Of a DNA stretch of 64,000 bases, positions 9,247 to 16,897 are shown piece after piece (the stretch's first letter is position 1; each line of letters begins with the position of its first letter). Made by a program: the position numbers and the translations under genes. The notes beneath the pieces were generated by a model. The model saw only the letters and a list, made by a program, of their open reading frames with translations. It ran no database searches and was not told the origin of the DNA. Where the stretch lies: positions 62,001-126,000 of the forward strand of contig NZ_LXEV01000023.1 of assembly GCF_001654965.1 (NCBI RefSeq). Reading direction: 5' to 3'. The DNA is from Proteus hauseri ATCC 700826. GTDB lineage: Bacteria; Pseudomonadota; Gammaproteobacteria; Enterobacterales; Enterobacteriaceae.

Positions 9247-9402
9247 TTATATTCTACCGGGTTTACGTAATGCTCGGCGAAAATAAGATACTGGCATTTT
9301 AGGACAAATTTGTTCTTTTACAGCAGGATTATTTTCTAAATCCTCTCTTTCTATATCACTATTTTTTCTTCTACCTTGCGGTTGAGTTTCCGTTTTATTC
9401 AT
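9247..9402 (-). CDS. Small basic protein coupled to the PadR gene
   Basis: A 51-codon ORF begins with an ATG inside the last codons of the PadR-family gene (8-base overlap). It is preceded by GAGGAAAGGG, a strong ribosome binding site. The product is hydrophilic, Lys/Arg/Glu-rich, with one Cys and a basic C-terminus (RRALRKPGRI). No known family is recognised. The overlap and the good ribosome binding site argue for translational coupling and for a real gene. The short length and absence of a known homologue argue for caution. Confidence 0.45.
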   Translation of the reverse strand: MNKTETQPQGRRKNSDIEREDLENNPAVKEQICPKMPVSYFRRALRKPGRI

Positions 9403-10276
9403 CTTCCCTTTCCTCAGAGATCAAGGCCTCATTAATAGATTCAATTTTTTCCACCGCATCATTAAGAATAGATGCGATACGTTCTGCTTTTTCAACAGAG
9501 AGCTCTTTTAATACCAATTTATGGCGTAGTACGGCTTTTAATTTACCAACAGCAGATTCAATTTCTTCAGATACACCACCTGCGTTTTGAGATAAATCTC
9601 TTGCGTAGGCAAGTTTAGTTTGAATGTTCTGTGCAATTTGCTGATGTTCAGCTAAAAAGGCACTTCCTTCAGGTGTAATGCTGTAATTTTTACGGCCTTT
9701 TTCAGCAATGTTTGCCACAACGAGATCCTGCTCTTCGAGCAATGTTAACGTTGGGTAAATAACACCTGGGCTTGGTACATATAAACCTGAGGATGCTTCA
9801 TCGATACCACGAATTATTTCATAACCATGACTAGGTTTATTCGCAATCATGCTAAGTAATAAAACACGTAAATCACCATGATCAAACATACGTTTTAACT
9901 GACGGCCTTGACCTTTACCTCGACTACCACAACCACGACCACCACGGCCATGTTGTTTACCATGTTCACCGCGCTCACCATGGCAACATTCGCCGCGACC
10001 TTCATGGTGTCTACCATGTTCACCGCGCTCACCATGGCAACATTCGCCGTGACCCTCATGGTGTTTACCATGTTCACCGTGCTCACCATGGCAACATTCG
10101 CCGTGACCCTCATGGTGTTTACCATGTTCACCGTGCTCACCATGGCAACATTCGTCGTGACCTTCATGGTGTTTATTATGTTTCCCCTTTCCACCACAAC
10201 AACCTTTACCATAACCACCATGTTCGCCATCATCAGCATGTTGTTGGTAAAGTGAGTTTAATGCTCGAATCATCAT
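9395..10276 (-). CDS. yqjI: PadR-family metal-responsive regulator, YqjI-like with expanded His/Cys repeats
   Basis: The C-terminal half is a PadR winged helix (about residues 135-205) followed by a helical dimerisation region. HGYEIIRGI and PSPGVIYPTL are PadR hallmarks. The N-terminal ~125 residues are His/Gly/Cys-rich. They contain an 18-residue unit, CCHGEHGEHGKHHEGHGE, three times plus a partial fourth (residues 43-109), a likely metal-binding tail. E. coli YqjI has the same architecture with a shorter tail, represses yqjH and itself, and responds to nickel/iron. Here no yqjH neighbour is visible. Palindromic elements and a Fur box upstream suggest autoregulation and iron control. A small ORF overlaps its 3' end. 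Confidence 0.85.
   Translation of the reverse strand: MMIRALNSLYQQHADDGEHGGYGKGCCGGKGKHNKHHEGHDECCHGEHGEHGKHHEGHGECCHGEHGEHGKHHEGHGECCHGERGEHGRHHEGRGECCHGERGEHGKQHGRGGRGCGSRGKGQGRQLKRMFDHGDLRVLLLSMIANKPSHGYEIIRGIDEASSGLYVPSPGVIYPTLTLLEEQDLVVANIAEKGRKNYSITPEGSAFLAEHQQIAQNIQTKLAYARDLSQNAGGVSEEIESAVGKLKAVLRHKLVLKELSVEKAERIASILNDAVEKIESINEALISEEREDE
9950..10150 (-). repeat. In-frame 54-bp tandem repeat in the PadR gene
   Basis: Three full copies and one partial copy of a 54-bp unit encode the His/Cys-rich module. The copies differ by only a few bases, so copy number could vary between strains. Confidence 0.85.
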
Positions 10277-10294
10277 AAATATTCCCTCATTGTT

Positions 10295-10365
10295 TTAGAT
10301 ATATCGAAATTATGTATAGCAATATAATCCGATATATCTAAATGATCAAGTTTTAGATATATCTA
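10295..10365. promoter_or_regulatory. Probable PadR/YqjI operators
   Basis: TTAGATATATCG (10295-10306) and CGATATATCTAA (10330-10341) form a perfect 12-bp inverted repeat with a 23-bp spacer. TAGATATATCTA (10354-10365) repeats the same core as a perfect palindrome. All three lie within 90 bases upstream of the PadR-family start codon, as expected for an autoregulated repressor. The assignment is inferred from position and symmetry. Confidence 0.6.
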
Positions 10366-10442
10366 TTTTGAAATATAAATTATAACTCAATTTAACGAGT
10401 TGATTTATTTATGATTATATATTTTAAATAATGGCAACTATT

Positions 10443-10461
10443 ATGAATGATTCTCATTATC
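10443..10461. promoter_or_regulatory. Fur box
   Basis: ATGAATGATTCTCATTATC matches 14 of 19 positions of the classic Fur box GATAATGATAATCATTATC, and its right half is perfect. It lies 167 bases upstream of the PadR/YqjI-like gene and 36 bases upstream of a tiny ORF on the other strand, so it may control either. Confidence 0.6.
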
Positions 10462-10497
10462 TAACTTGGTGTTCTGTGCTATAGAAGTGAACTGACG

Positions 10498-10593
10498 ATG
10501 AAAATCTCACTAAAATTAGATAAAAACGTAAATATCTATAGAGATAGCGCTATCGAAATTAAAAATATAAGAAGAAATGCAGGAATAAAATGA
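10498..10593 (+). CDS. Candidate small ORF 1 downstream of a Fur box
   Basis: A 31-codon ORF starts with MKISLKLDKN, is Lys/Ile/Asn-rich and hydrophilic, and has a weak ribosome binding site. Its stop codon overlaps the start of the next small ORF (ATGA). It sits between a Fur box and a terminator. Alternatively, the whole interval is an untranslated RNA. No homologue is known to me. Confidence 0.25.
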   Translation: MKISLKLDKNVNIYRDSAIEIKNIRRNAGIK

Positions 10594-10658
10594 TTGTGAA
10601 ATTTGCAGTAAATATAAGCGACACTGTCACTAATGTGTTTTTGATAAATAATGCATAA
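10590..10658 (+). CDS. Candidate small ORF 2 with ATGA overlap
   Basis: This 22-codon ORF starts with MIVKFAVNIS. AGGA lies seven bases before its ATG, which overlaps the stop of the preceding 31-codon ORF. A terminator follows directly. The arrangement is that of a miniature operon, but ORFs this short are common by chance. Confidence 0.25.
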   Translation: MIVKFAVNISDTVTNVFLINNA

Positions 10659-10659
10659 C

Positions 10660-10687
10660 AAAAAAGTGGATTTTTCATCCACCTTTT
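10660..10687. terminator. Bidirectional terminator
   Basis: AAAAAGTGGAT pairs with ATCCACCTTTT around TTTTC. It serves the decarboxylase-like gene on the minus strand and possibly a small transcript on the plus strand. Confidence 0.75.
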
Positions 10688-10715
10688 GTTTGAGCAACAT
10701 AATATCAATAAAATA

Positions 10716-12569
10716 TTACTCTTTTATAAGCTGGTTTTTTAATGCAGATAAGACAACCTGTTTAATATATTGATACCCTTCTTCGATTTGTTGATCTCCG
10801 CATCTTTCAGCATCTTTCATGGTTAATTGAAGTAGGTTTAAATGTTTAACCTCTTGCCACTCACTTTTATCTAAATCGCAGTCATGACAAAGTTTGGCAG
10901 GGATATCATCACTATTACGAGCACAAAGTGTGAGTAAATTTAAATCTTGTTTATGATTACTTTGTAAAACCAAATTTTCATAGATAGCTTTATTTAGATT
11001 ATTCTGTACATCTAAAGAACGATTACCTTTGATAACTATCGCAAAGCTAAGTTTATTAAAATCAGAAGTCGGTAATGGCTTAATGATATAAGAATTACCA
11101 CTTCTTTTTATTTCCTTTGCCTTATTTAATACTTGTTCAAGTTTTACTCTGGCTGCCCACAATGTTTGTGCATGTAGACCAAAACCTAAAGAATTAAATG
11201 AATAAAGTTGATGAATACTCCAAATTGATGCAACAGCTGGTGCGGATTGAATTCCATCTATTTCATAGGCGGCATCTGCTTGTTCAGGGCAGACTTTGGG
11301 TGGATTTGCTAAAAAACGGCTCATACGTGCATCTTTAATACAAACGATCCCAGTAGGATATGGTGAGAATCCTGCTTGGAAAGGCTCAAATGAAACCGAA
11401 TCAGCTAATGATAAATAAGCAAAGCTATCATAAACATCCGGCTGTAATTCGAGTTCAGGAGCTTCTTTTTTTAGTTTTTTACTTAATATTTCATAAGGAA
11501 TTATTCTATTATTTTTATCAAGGAATAAACTTCTCATATAACCAAGTTGCGCAGCATCAATATGAATATAGAATGAACTATTAAATTTCCGACTACACTC
11601 TTCACGTAATTCAAACAGCGGTTTTAACATATCTATACTGCCGTAAGTGGGCGACCCTAAAACACCTATCACGCCAAGAATCGGTTCACCCTGTTCAATC
11701 AGTCGTAAAATTATTTCTTTCGTTTTATTTGTATCTGTTCTAAATGTTTCATCTATAGGTAATGCAATTAGATTATCATAACCTAACCCTAAGATATCCA
11801 TTGCTTTTTTCCAAAATTCAAACCGAGAAATAGGAACAAGTAATTTACCTAAATGCATTGTTCGAGTCATACCTGTACCTCGGCAAGTGAGGTGGCTCAC
11901 ATCATCAAAAATACCTCGTTCATGCAATTTTTCACCTATCGATAAAATATCACCTACAGACATATTAAATAATTCAAATGCTTTTTTATCCGCGACCAAA
12001 TCGCGTGATTTTGGATGTCTTGCAATTGCCATCGGCAATGTTTTTAAATTTCGTAACGCCCAAAGTATTTCGTAACACGCGAGAATATGACTTGTGGTGA
12101 TATGACCAAAAGCTTTATCTGAATCAAATCCAATTAATTGAAAAAGATCACGCGTAATTTCTTTTTCTTGTTGTTTTTGTAGCGGTGAGTGATTGTTAAA
12201 TACATTATCTGAGCTATATGCTAATGCGCTAAGGTACCCTAATTTTGCCAACTGCATCACTTGTGAATTATGATGCGAAAAATAAGGTTCTATATTGGGT
12301 TGGTTATTAAATATTTGCTGTTTTAATGTAGTAAGAATATTGTCATAAGCATTATCAACTATTCTTTTTCCCAAAGCGTTATTTTTTGTTTTGTGTTCAA
12401 TGTTATCGCTACTATTTATTTTTGCTTTTTGGGCTTTAGAAAAAAGATATTCACTATCCATTAATATTTTTGTCATCTCTCGATGATAACATACGAGAGT
12501 ATCGGCCGCTCTAGAATGATATACACGTTCTGTAGCACTCAGACAGATTTCTTTGTTGTTTGCCATCAT
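10716..12569 (-). CDS. Group II PLP-dependent decarboxylase-fold protein lacking the PLP lysine
   Basis: The 617-residue protein has the fold of aromatic/tyrosine amino-acid decarboxylases. GVLGSPTYGSID (near residue 305) and HIDAAQLGYMRS (near 340; the Asp normally contacts the PLP pyridine nitrogen) are clear. The segment that normally reads DPHK-x-G, with the Schiff-base lysine, reads EPFQAGFSPYPTG here, so Gln replaces Lys, Phe replaces His and Glu replaces Asp. I checked this in the nucleotide sequence around 11375-11400. The enzyme is therefore either inactive as a PLP decarboxylase or uses another chemistry. It is a single gene with a terminator on its 3' side and a long AT-rich upstream region. 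Confidence 0.75.
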   Translation of the reverse strand: MMANNKEICLSATERVYHSRAADTLVCYHREMTKILMDSEYLFSKAQKAKINSSDNIEHKTKNNALGKRIVDNAYDNILTTLKQQIFNNQPNIEPYFSHHNSQVMQLAKLGYLSALAYSSDNVFNNHSPLQKQQEKEITRDLFQLIGFDSDKAFGHITTSHILACYEILWALRNLKTLPMAIARHPKSRDLVADKKAFELFNMSVGDILSIGEKLHERGIFDDVSHLTCRGTGMTRTMHLGKLLVPISRFEFWKKAMDILGLGYDNLIALPIDETFRTDTNKTKEIILRLIEQGEPILGVIGVLGSPTYGSIDMLKPLFELREECSRKFNSSFYIHIDAAQLGYMRSLFLDKNNRIIPYEILSKKLKKEAPELELQPDVYDSFAYLSLADSVSFEPFQAGFSPYPTGIVCIKDARMSRFLANPPKVCPEQADAAYEIDGIQSAPAVASIWSIHQLYSFNSLGFGLHAQTLWAARVKLEQVLNKAKEIKRSGNSYIIKPLPTSDFNKLSFAIVIKGNRSLDVQNNLNKAIYENLVLQSNHKQDLNLLTLCARNSDDIPAKLCHDCDLDKSEWQEVKHLNLLQLTMKDAERCGDQQIEEGYQYIKQVVLSALKNQLIKE

Positions 12570-13098
12570 CGCACCTATATATAAATTTTTGTTATTAATT
12601 CTAATGAAAATTGTGCTTATTTAGCATAATTAATATATATCTTTTTAAATGATATACTACATGATGAGTAAGAATCTTCTTTATTTTATTGATATCAGAT
12701 AAGATTTTAAGATTCTATGATTATATTTTCATTCTCTTATGACAAAACATTCAATTTTATTCGTTAATTACACTATTTTATTATCAATTTTGATTTAAGT
12801 TATATTTTTATAAAAATTATTTTATTTTCACTGTGGTCAATACTTAGCTCTAACTTAATTTAAATATACAACTGTTTTTATCGACTAATATCTATTCCAA
12901 AGTAATAATTATTTATTTTATTCTTATAAAGAGGAATTTTTTTACTAAGAGTCATTAGCTTTTATTTCAATACAAAAAAACACACAATAAATTAGATGTG
13001 TGTTTTTTCAGAATAATCGTGATCAACGACTTAAATATTGTTACCCTACTTATAACAAATTATTTTTTATAAGTTTGATATCATCTATTTATGTTCTA
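12570..13098. other. AT-rich intergenic stretch, no gene seen
   Basis: Very AT-rich DNA between the decarboxylase-like gene and the quinone oxidoreductase gene. Apart from one terminator hairpin I see no ORF or clear regulatory motif. Confidence 0.6.
12974..13008. terminator. Bidirectional terminator hairpin
   Basis: AAAAAACACACA pairs with TGTGTGTTTTTT around an AT-rich loop, about 90 bases past the quinone oxidoreductase stop codon. Confidence 0.75.
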
Positions 13099-14106
13099 TC
13101 AAGAGAGAACGAGCATAACCTTACCAATTAAGTCCCCTGACTCCATTAATTGATGTGCTTTCCCTACCTCATCTAAAGGGTAAATGGCATTAATAATAGG
13201 TTTTATTTTACCACTAGTAATCAATGGCCAAACTTGTTGCATTAATTCTTGTGCTATTTCGACTTTTTCTTCTACTGTTCGAGAACGCATTGTTGAACCA
13301 GTATGAATTAAGCGTTTAATCATCATCGGCATCATATTTAAATTTTTAGGCATCCCTTTCATCATGCCAACTTGTATTATTCTGCCGAATTTAGCTGCGA
13401 CTTGGTAGTTTTTCTCAACGTAATCGCCGCCAATGATATCAAGGACAACATCAACACCTTTCCCTTCCGTTAAGTTAGGAATTTCATGAGCAAAATCTTT
13501 TAATTTATAATTGATAACATAATCGGCACCTAACTTTAATGCCACAGCTTCTTTATCTGCCGATCCAACTGTTGTAAATACTTTTGCACCTATTGCATGA
13601 GCAAGCATAATAGCGATAGAGCCAATACCTGATGTACCACCATGTATAAGAACAGACTCACCTTTTTTTAATTTACCTAACTGAAAAAGATTTGCCCATA
13701 CTGTAAATAAATTTTCAGGCAATGCGGCCGCTTCAATATCACTCATGTTCATTGATGGTAGTGCGATATCTTCATGCACAAGGCAATATTGCGCATATCC
13801 ACCACCCGCGACTAATGCACAAACACGATCACCTAATTTCCACTGAGAGCATCCATCTCCCAAAGCAACAATTTCTCCCGCTATTTCTAAGCCAGGGATA
13901 GGTGATGCATCTGCTGGTGGAGGATAACTTCCTTGTCGTTGAAATATATCGGGCCGATTTACGCCAGCAGCCCCTACTTTAACTAACATGTAGTGAGGTG
14001 CTAATAATGGTAATGGAGCGACTTGTGCTTGGAGTTTATCAATGCCACCCGGTTCAATTATCGCAATTTCGACCATTTCTTTGGGTAAGATGTGATTTTG
14101 AGTCAT
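13099..14106 (-). CDS. NAD(P)H quinone oxidoreductase, MDR family (PIG3/QOR type)
   Basis: Medium-chain dehydrogenase/reductase of 335 residues, probably a cytosolic one-electron quinone reductase. The N-terminal GroES-like half has AAGVNRPDIFQRQGSYPPP. The Rossmann motif GGTSGIGSIA (about residue 146) binds NADPH, and there is no structural zinc Cys cluster. The ATG at 14106 is chosen because AAGGGA precedes it by six bases; a start at 14136 would add ten residues without a good ribosome binding site. The physiological substrate is not evident. Confidence 0.85.
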   Translation of the reverse strand: MTQNHILPKEMVEIAIIEPGGIDKLQAQVAPLPLLAPHYMLVKVGAAGVNRPDIFQRQGSYPPPADASPIPGLEIAGEIVALGDGCSQWKLGDRVCALVAGGGYAQYCLVHEDIALPSMNMSDIEAAALPENLFTVWANLFQLGKLKKGESVLIHGGTSGIGSIAIMLAHAIGAKVFTTVGSADKEAVALKLGADYVINYKLKDFAHEIPNLTEGKGVDVVLDIIGGDYVEKNYQVAAKFGRIIQVGMMKGMPKNLNMMPMMIKRLIHTGSTMRSRTVEEKVEIAQELMQQVWPLITSGKIKPIINAIYPLDEVGKAHQLMESGDLIGKVMLVLS

Positions 14107-14240
14107 TAGTTTTCCCTTATCTATTTTACTCGTCATCAGAATTTAATGATGTTTTAACCACTAAATAAAAACCATTATCAATATAATCGATAATAGTTTT
14201 ATCAAACTGACAAGTAAAATATTAGCGCATTAATGGAAAA

Positions 14241-15125
14241 TTATAACCATCCCTGTTTTTTATGCTGTGTGCATATTGGGCATAGTTTTGATTCGGGTTC
14301 CCATGCTAGAAATGCTAAACGGCATTTTTCACAATGTGCATCATAATAATGATAACGCATTGGTTCACTATTTTTTGCGACTTGTTCATCGACCATGATT
14401 GATTTAGGAAAACAAACAACTTGGCAATTCATACAACCTGTGCAGCGTTTTTCATCTAATGTAAAAACATTATTTTCAAGTTCAATTGCATTTTCATCAC
14501 ATACTTTGGCACAAGCAGAACAAAGGATACAATTCTCTTTATCAAGCTTAATTTGAAACCAACTATCTTCAGGATAAAGCTGCTTTCTTGCATTTAACCC
14601 TGTTTTTACATGGTTTTTATTAAGTGGCTTTTCATCAAGTTTTTGACGAAAAAGCATAAAACGTCGTCCACTATCCACATCCATTGGTTCAGTAATAACT
14701 AACTGCCAAATAGGTTCTTGTAATGTTTTAAGTTGTAAGTTTAATTTAGCCAGAACTGAAAGCCATTTGTCGACTAAAGGTTCGATAATTTTCATCCCGC
14801 GAATTTGAAATTGGCGATGCCAAACTAATAATTCTTCAACGCTTGCGAGAGGCTCATCGTGACTAACGACTAATAAGTTATCTTGATAAGTTCTTTCATG
14901 GGGGGTGATATTTTCTATTGCATCAACAGGGCAAGTAAATAAACAGTTACCACATTGAAAACAAAGCTCATTATCTATTTCAACATTTAAATGGCCAAAT
15001 GTGATAGCGCCCACAGGGCAACTTCTTAAACAGCTATCACATAAGCTTTGTTTGAGGCGTTTCCTGACACATTTATCATTAATTACAGGTTCAGGGGGAA
15101 GATCCACCTTAATAAAACGCCTCAT
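14241..15125 (-). CDS. Polyferredoxin with about four [4Fe-4S] sites and a C-terminal zinc ribbon
   Basis: The 294-residue protein is an electron-transfer subunit. Two ferredoxin motifs lie at the N-terminus (CDSCLRSCP, an atypical first site near residues 29-36, and CFQCGNCLFTCP near 55-66). Two more lie near residues 200-245 (CILCSACAKVC and CTGCMNCQVVC). The last 35 residues contain CEKC...CPIC, a zinc-ribbon-like pair. The middle region (80-190) is helical with no cofactor motif. The gene follows a broken DmsC-like membrane anchor, so it may once have belonged to a DmsABC-type reductase. No catalytic molybdoenzyme subunit is present. Specific partner unknown. Confidence 0.7.
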   Translation of the reverse strand: MRRFIKVDLPPEPVINDKCVRKRLKQSLCDSCLRSCPVGAITFGHLNVEIDNELCFQCGNCLFTCPVDAIENITPHERTYQDNLLVVSHDEPLASVEELLVWHRQFQIRGMKIIEPLVDKWLSVLAKLNLQLKTLQEPIWQLVITEPMDVDSGRRFMLFRQKLDEKPLNKNHVKTGLNARKQLYPEDSWFQIKLDKENCILCSACAKVCDENAIELENNVFTLDEKRCTGCMNCQVVCFPKSIMVDEQVAKNSEPMRYHYYDAHCEKCRLAFLAWEPESKLCPICTQHKKQGWL

Positions 15126-15147
15126 ACATTACTACTCCGTTACTTAA

Positions 15148-15661
15148 CTATAAAAATGCAAACCGATTAAGTATCTCAGCAATAATTGTTACACCACAAC
15201 CTGCTAATAACAGATGTGAACCTGAAGTAAATACAGCTGCGCGATATTTCCACAAGCTATATCCAATCATAACAATACTGAGAATAGACAATATCCATGC
15301 AGATATTCTTAATCCGAATGTTTCATTATACGCAATGATAGGCGTGTGAGGGAAAGTAATTGCAGTACCGGTTGAAAATAGTGCGCCAAGAAACATAAAG
15401 TATGTATTAGCATGCATCCATCTCAGCATTGATATGTGGTAATAAAGACATAAAAGCACCAAGATAAATGGCAGCAAAGATAATTTCACAACTTAACCAT
15501 GACGATGAAATATGACGCAATACATAGAATGCATTCCACGGGTATCCCATATGTAATGTCGATACTAATAATCCCAAACCGCCCAATATAGCACCTGTAA
15601 ATAACACTGGACACATTGCAATAGTCGCACGTTGGTTACCAATTTCTTTTTCTAACTTTAG
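15148..15661 (-). pseudogene. Remnant of a DmsC-like membrane anchor
   Basis: Two overlapping frames together give about 165 residues of a DmsC-type polytopic anchor. The first (15407-15661) has EIGNQRATIAMCPVLFTGA and a LHMGYPWNAFYVLRH segment like DmsC SMLHLGSPMRAFNSL. The second (15148-15489) continues with LRWMHANTYFMF and further helices. The frame changes near 15420, and the N-terminal ~50 residues are missing behind an in-frame stop at 15662-15664. Real DmsC proteins are about 280 residues. The gene is broken unless sequencing error explains both lesions. Confidence 0.75.
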
Positions 15662-16055
15662 TTAGCATTAAATTGCATCAAAAATACATCTAGTTAACCC
15701 CACTTAAAGATTGTTAATAAAATAAAAGGAACTATAGGAAAAACACTGATTTAAAGTAAAGAGGTAAGTGAAATGTCAATATAAAGATAGAATTTTTTGG
15801 AGCCTACCTTGATTTTTGCTTTTTGGCGGGGATAATTTAGCAATACCGCTATGACTTACCTAAAAAATCGAATAATATACCAACTCAGTATAGGGTTAGC
15901 GCAAATTGTTCTAAATCAGCCTCCAAACAAAACATTGTTTTTATCAATATACATGATTTGTTACATTCAGAATTATTTCTATGCGTACCATTATTCCCCT
16001 TACTAAATACAGCAGTATGTGTTAAAATTGACGCATATCAATATTTTTATTTGTA
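15662..16055. promoter_or_regulatory. Intergenic region upstream of fnr
   Basis: AT-rich region between the DmsC remnant and fnr. It contains one near-consensus FNR box close to fnr and short A/T inverted repeats. No gene seen. Confidence 0.5.
16028..16041. promoter_or_regulatory. FNR box in the fnr promoter
   Basis: TTGACGCATATCAA matches TTGAT-N4-ATCAA with one mismatch, 15 bases before the fnr start. E. coli fnr is negatively autoregulated through a similar site. Confidence 0.65.
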
Positions 16056-16757
16056 ATGAGCAAGCTTATGATCCCAGAAAAACGCGTCGTTCGCCGAATC
16101 CAATCTGGCGGTTGTGCAATCCATTGTCAAGATTGCAGTATTAGCCAGCTCTGCATCCCGTTTACTTTAAACGAGCATGAGCTTGATCAACTCGATAATA
16201 TTATCGAGCGTAAAAAGCCCATCCAAAAAGGTCAAACTTTGTTTAAAGCCGGTGACGAGCAAATTACGGGTTTTCATCTGGCTGGTGACTTGGTTGGATT
16301 TGACGCCATTATTAATACAGAGCATCCAAGTTTCGCGCAAGCACTTGAGACCTCAATGGTTTGTGAAATTCCATACGAGACGTTAGATGATTTGTCAGGC
16401 AAAATGCCAAACCTTCGTCAACAAATGATGCGCTTAATGAGTGGTGAAATTAAGGGCGACCAAGAGATGATCTTACTGTTATCGAAAAAGAATGCAGAAG
16501 AACGTCTGGCCGCATTTATTTATAATCTCTCTCGCCGCTTTGCACAGCGTGGTTTCTCACCTCGCGAGTTTCGTTTGACGATGACTCGTGGTGATATCGG
16601 TAACTACTTAGGTCTTACTGTTGAAACTATTAGCCGGTTGCTAGGTCGTTTCCAAAAAAGTGGAATGCTAAGCGTGAAAGGTAAATATATTACCATTGAA
16701 GATAATACGCTGTTGAGTGAGTTGGCTGGTAAGCTTCCTTCTTCTACAGAAGTCTAA
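16056..16757 (+). CDS. fnr: Fumarate/nitrate reduction regulator FNR with an internal 23-residue deletion
   Basis: Oxygen-sensing CRP-family regulator. The N-terminal cluster ligands Cys20, Cys23 and Cys29 ([16 protein letters not shown]) and the later ligand Cys122 (TSMVCEIP) are kept, and the C-terminal HTH with [11 protein letters not shown] is intact. Compared with E. coli FNR (250 residues), the sequence jumps from KAGDE straight to [10 protein letters not shown]. It thus lacks the segment equivalent to residues 65-87, part of the beta-roll that includes activating-region residues. The present protein is 233 residues, or 229 if the ATG at 16068 (MIPEK, the E. coli start) is used. The protein may still bind iron-sulfur but is probably impaired in fold or activation. 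Confidence 0.9.
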   Translation: MSKLMIPEKRVVRRIQSGGCAIHCQDCSISQLCIPFTLNEHELDQLDNIIERKKPIQKGQTLFKAGDEQITGFHLAGDLVGFDAIINTEHPSFAQALETSMVCEIPYETLDDLSGKMPNLRQQMMRLMSGEIKGDQEMILLLSKKNAEERLAAFIYNLSRRFAQRGFSPREFRLTMTRGDIGNYLGLTVETISRLLGRFQKSGMLSVKGKYITIEDNTLLSELAGKLPSSTEV

Positions 16758-16784
16758 TTTTCATTTAACATATTTCATTTTTAT

Positions 16785-16815
16785 AACGGGTCACACAAAT
16801 TTGTGACCCGTTTTC
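16785..16815 (+). terminator. Terminator after fnr
   Basis: AACGGGTCACA pairs perfectly with TGTGACCCGTT, followed by T-rich sequence. Confidence 0.9.
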
Positions 16816-16897
16816 TATTTTGTACTATTGCATTTTATCTTCTTGGGTTATCTTTAAAAAGTAGATGGATAAATCCAGCCCTAAAGAGGATATTACA

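Noticed and set aside
9895-10255. Long open frames on both strands opposite and inside the PadR His/Cys repeat
   Set aside because: They are low-complexity shadows of the 54-bp repeat; the PadR frame explains the region.
10462-10690. RyhB small RNA
   Set aside because: The Fur box fits, but the conserved RyhB core was not found in the interval.
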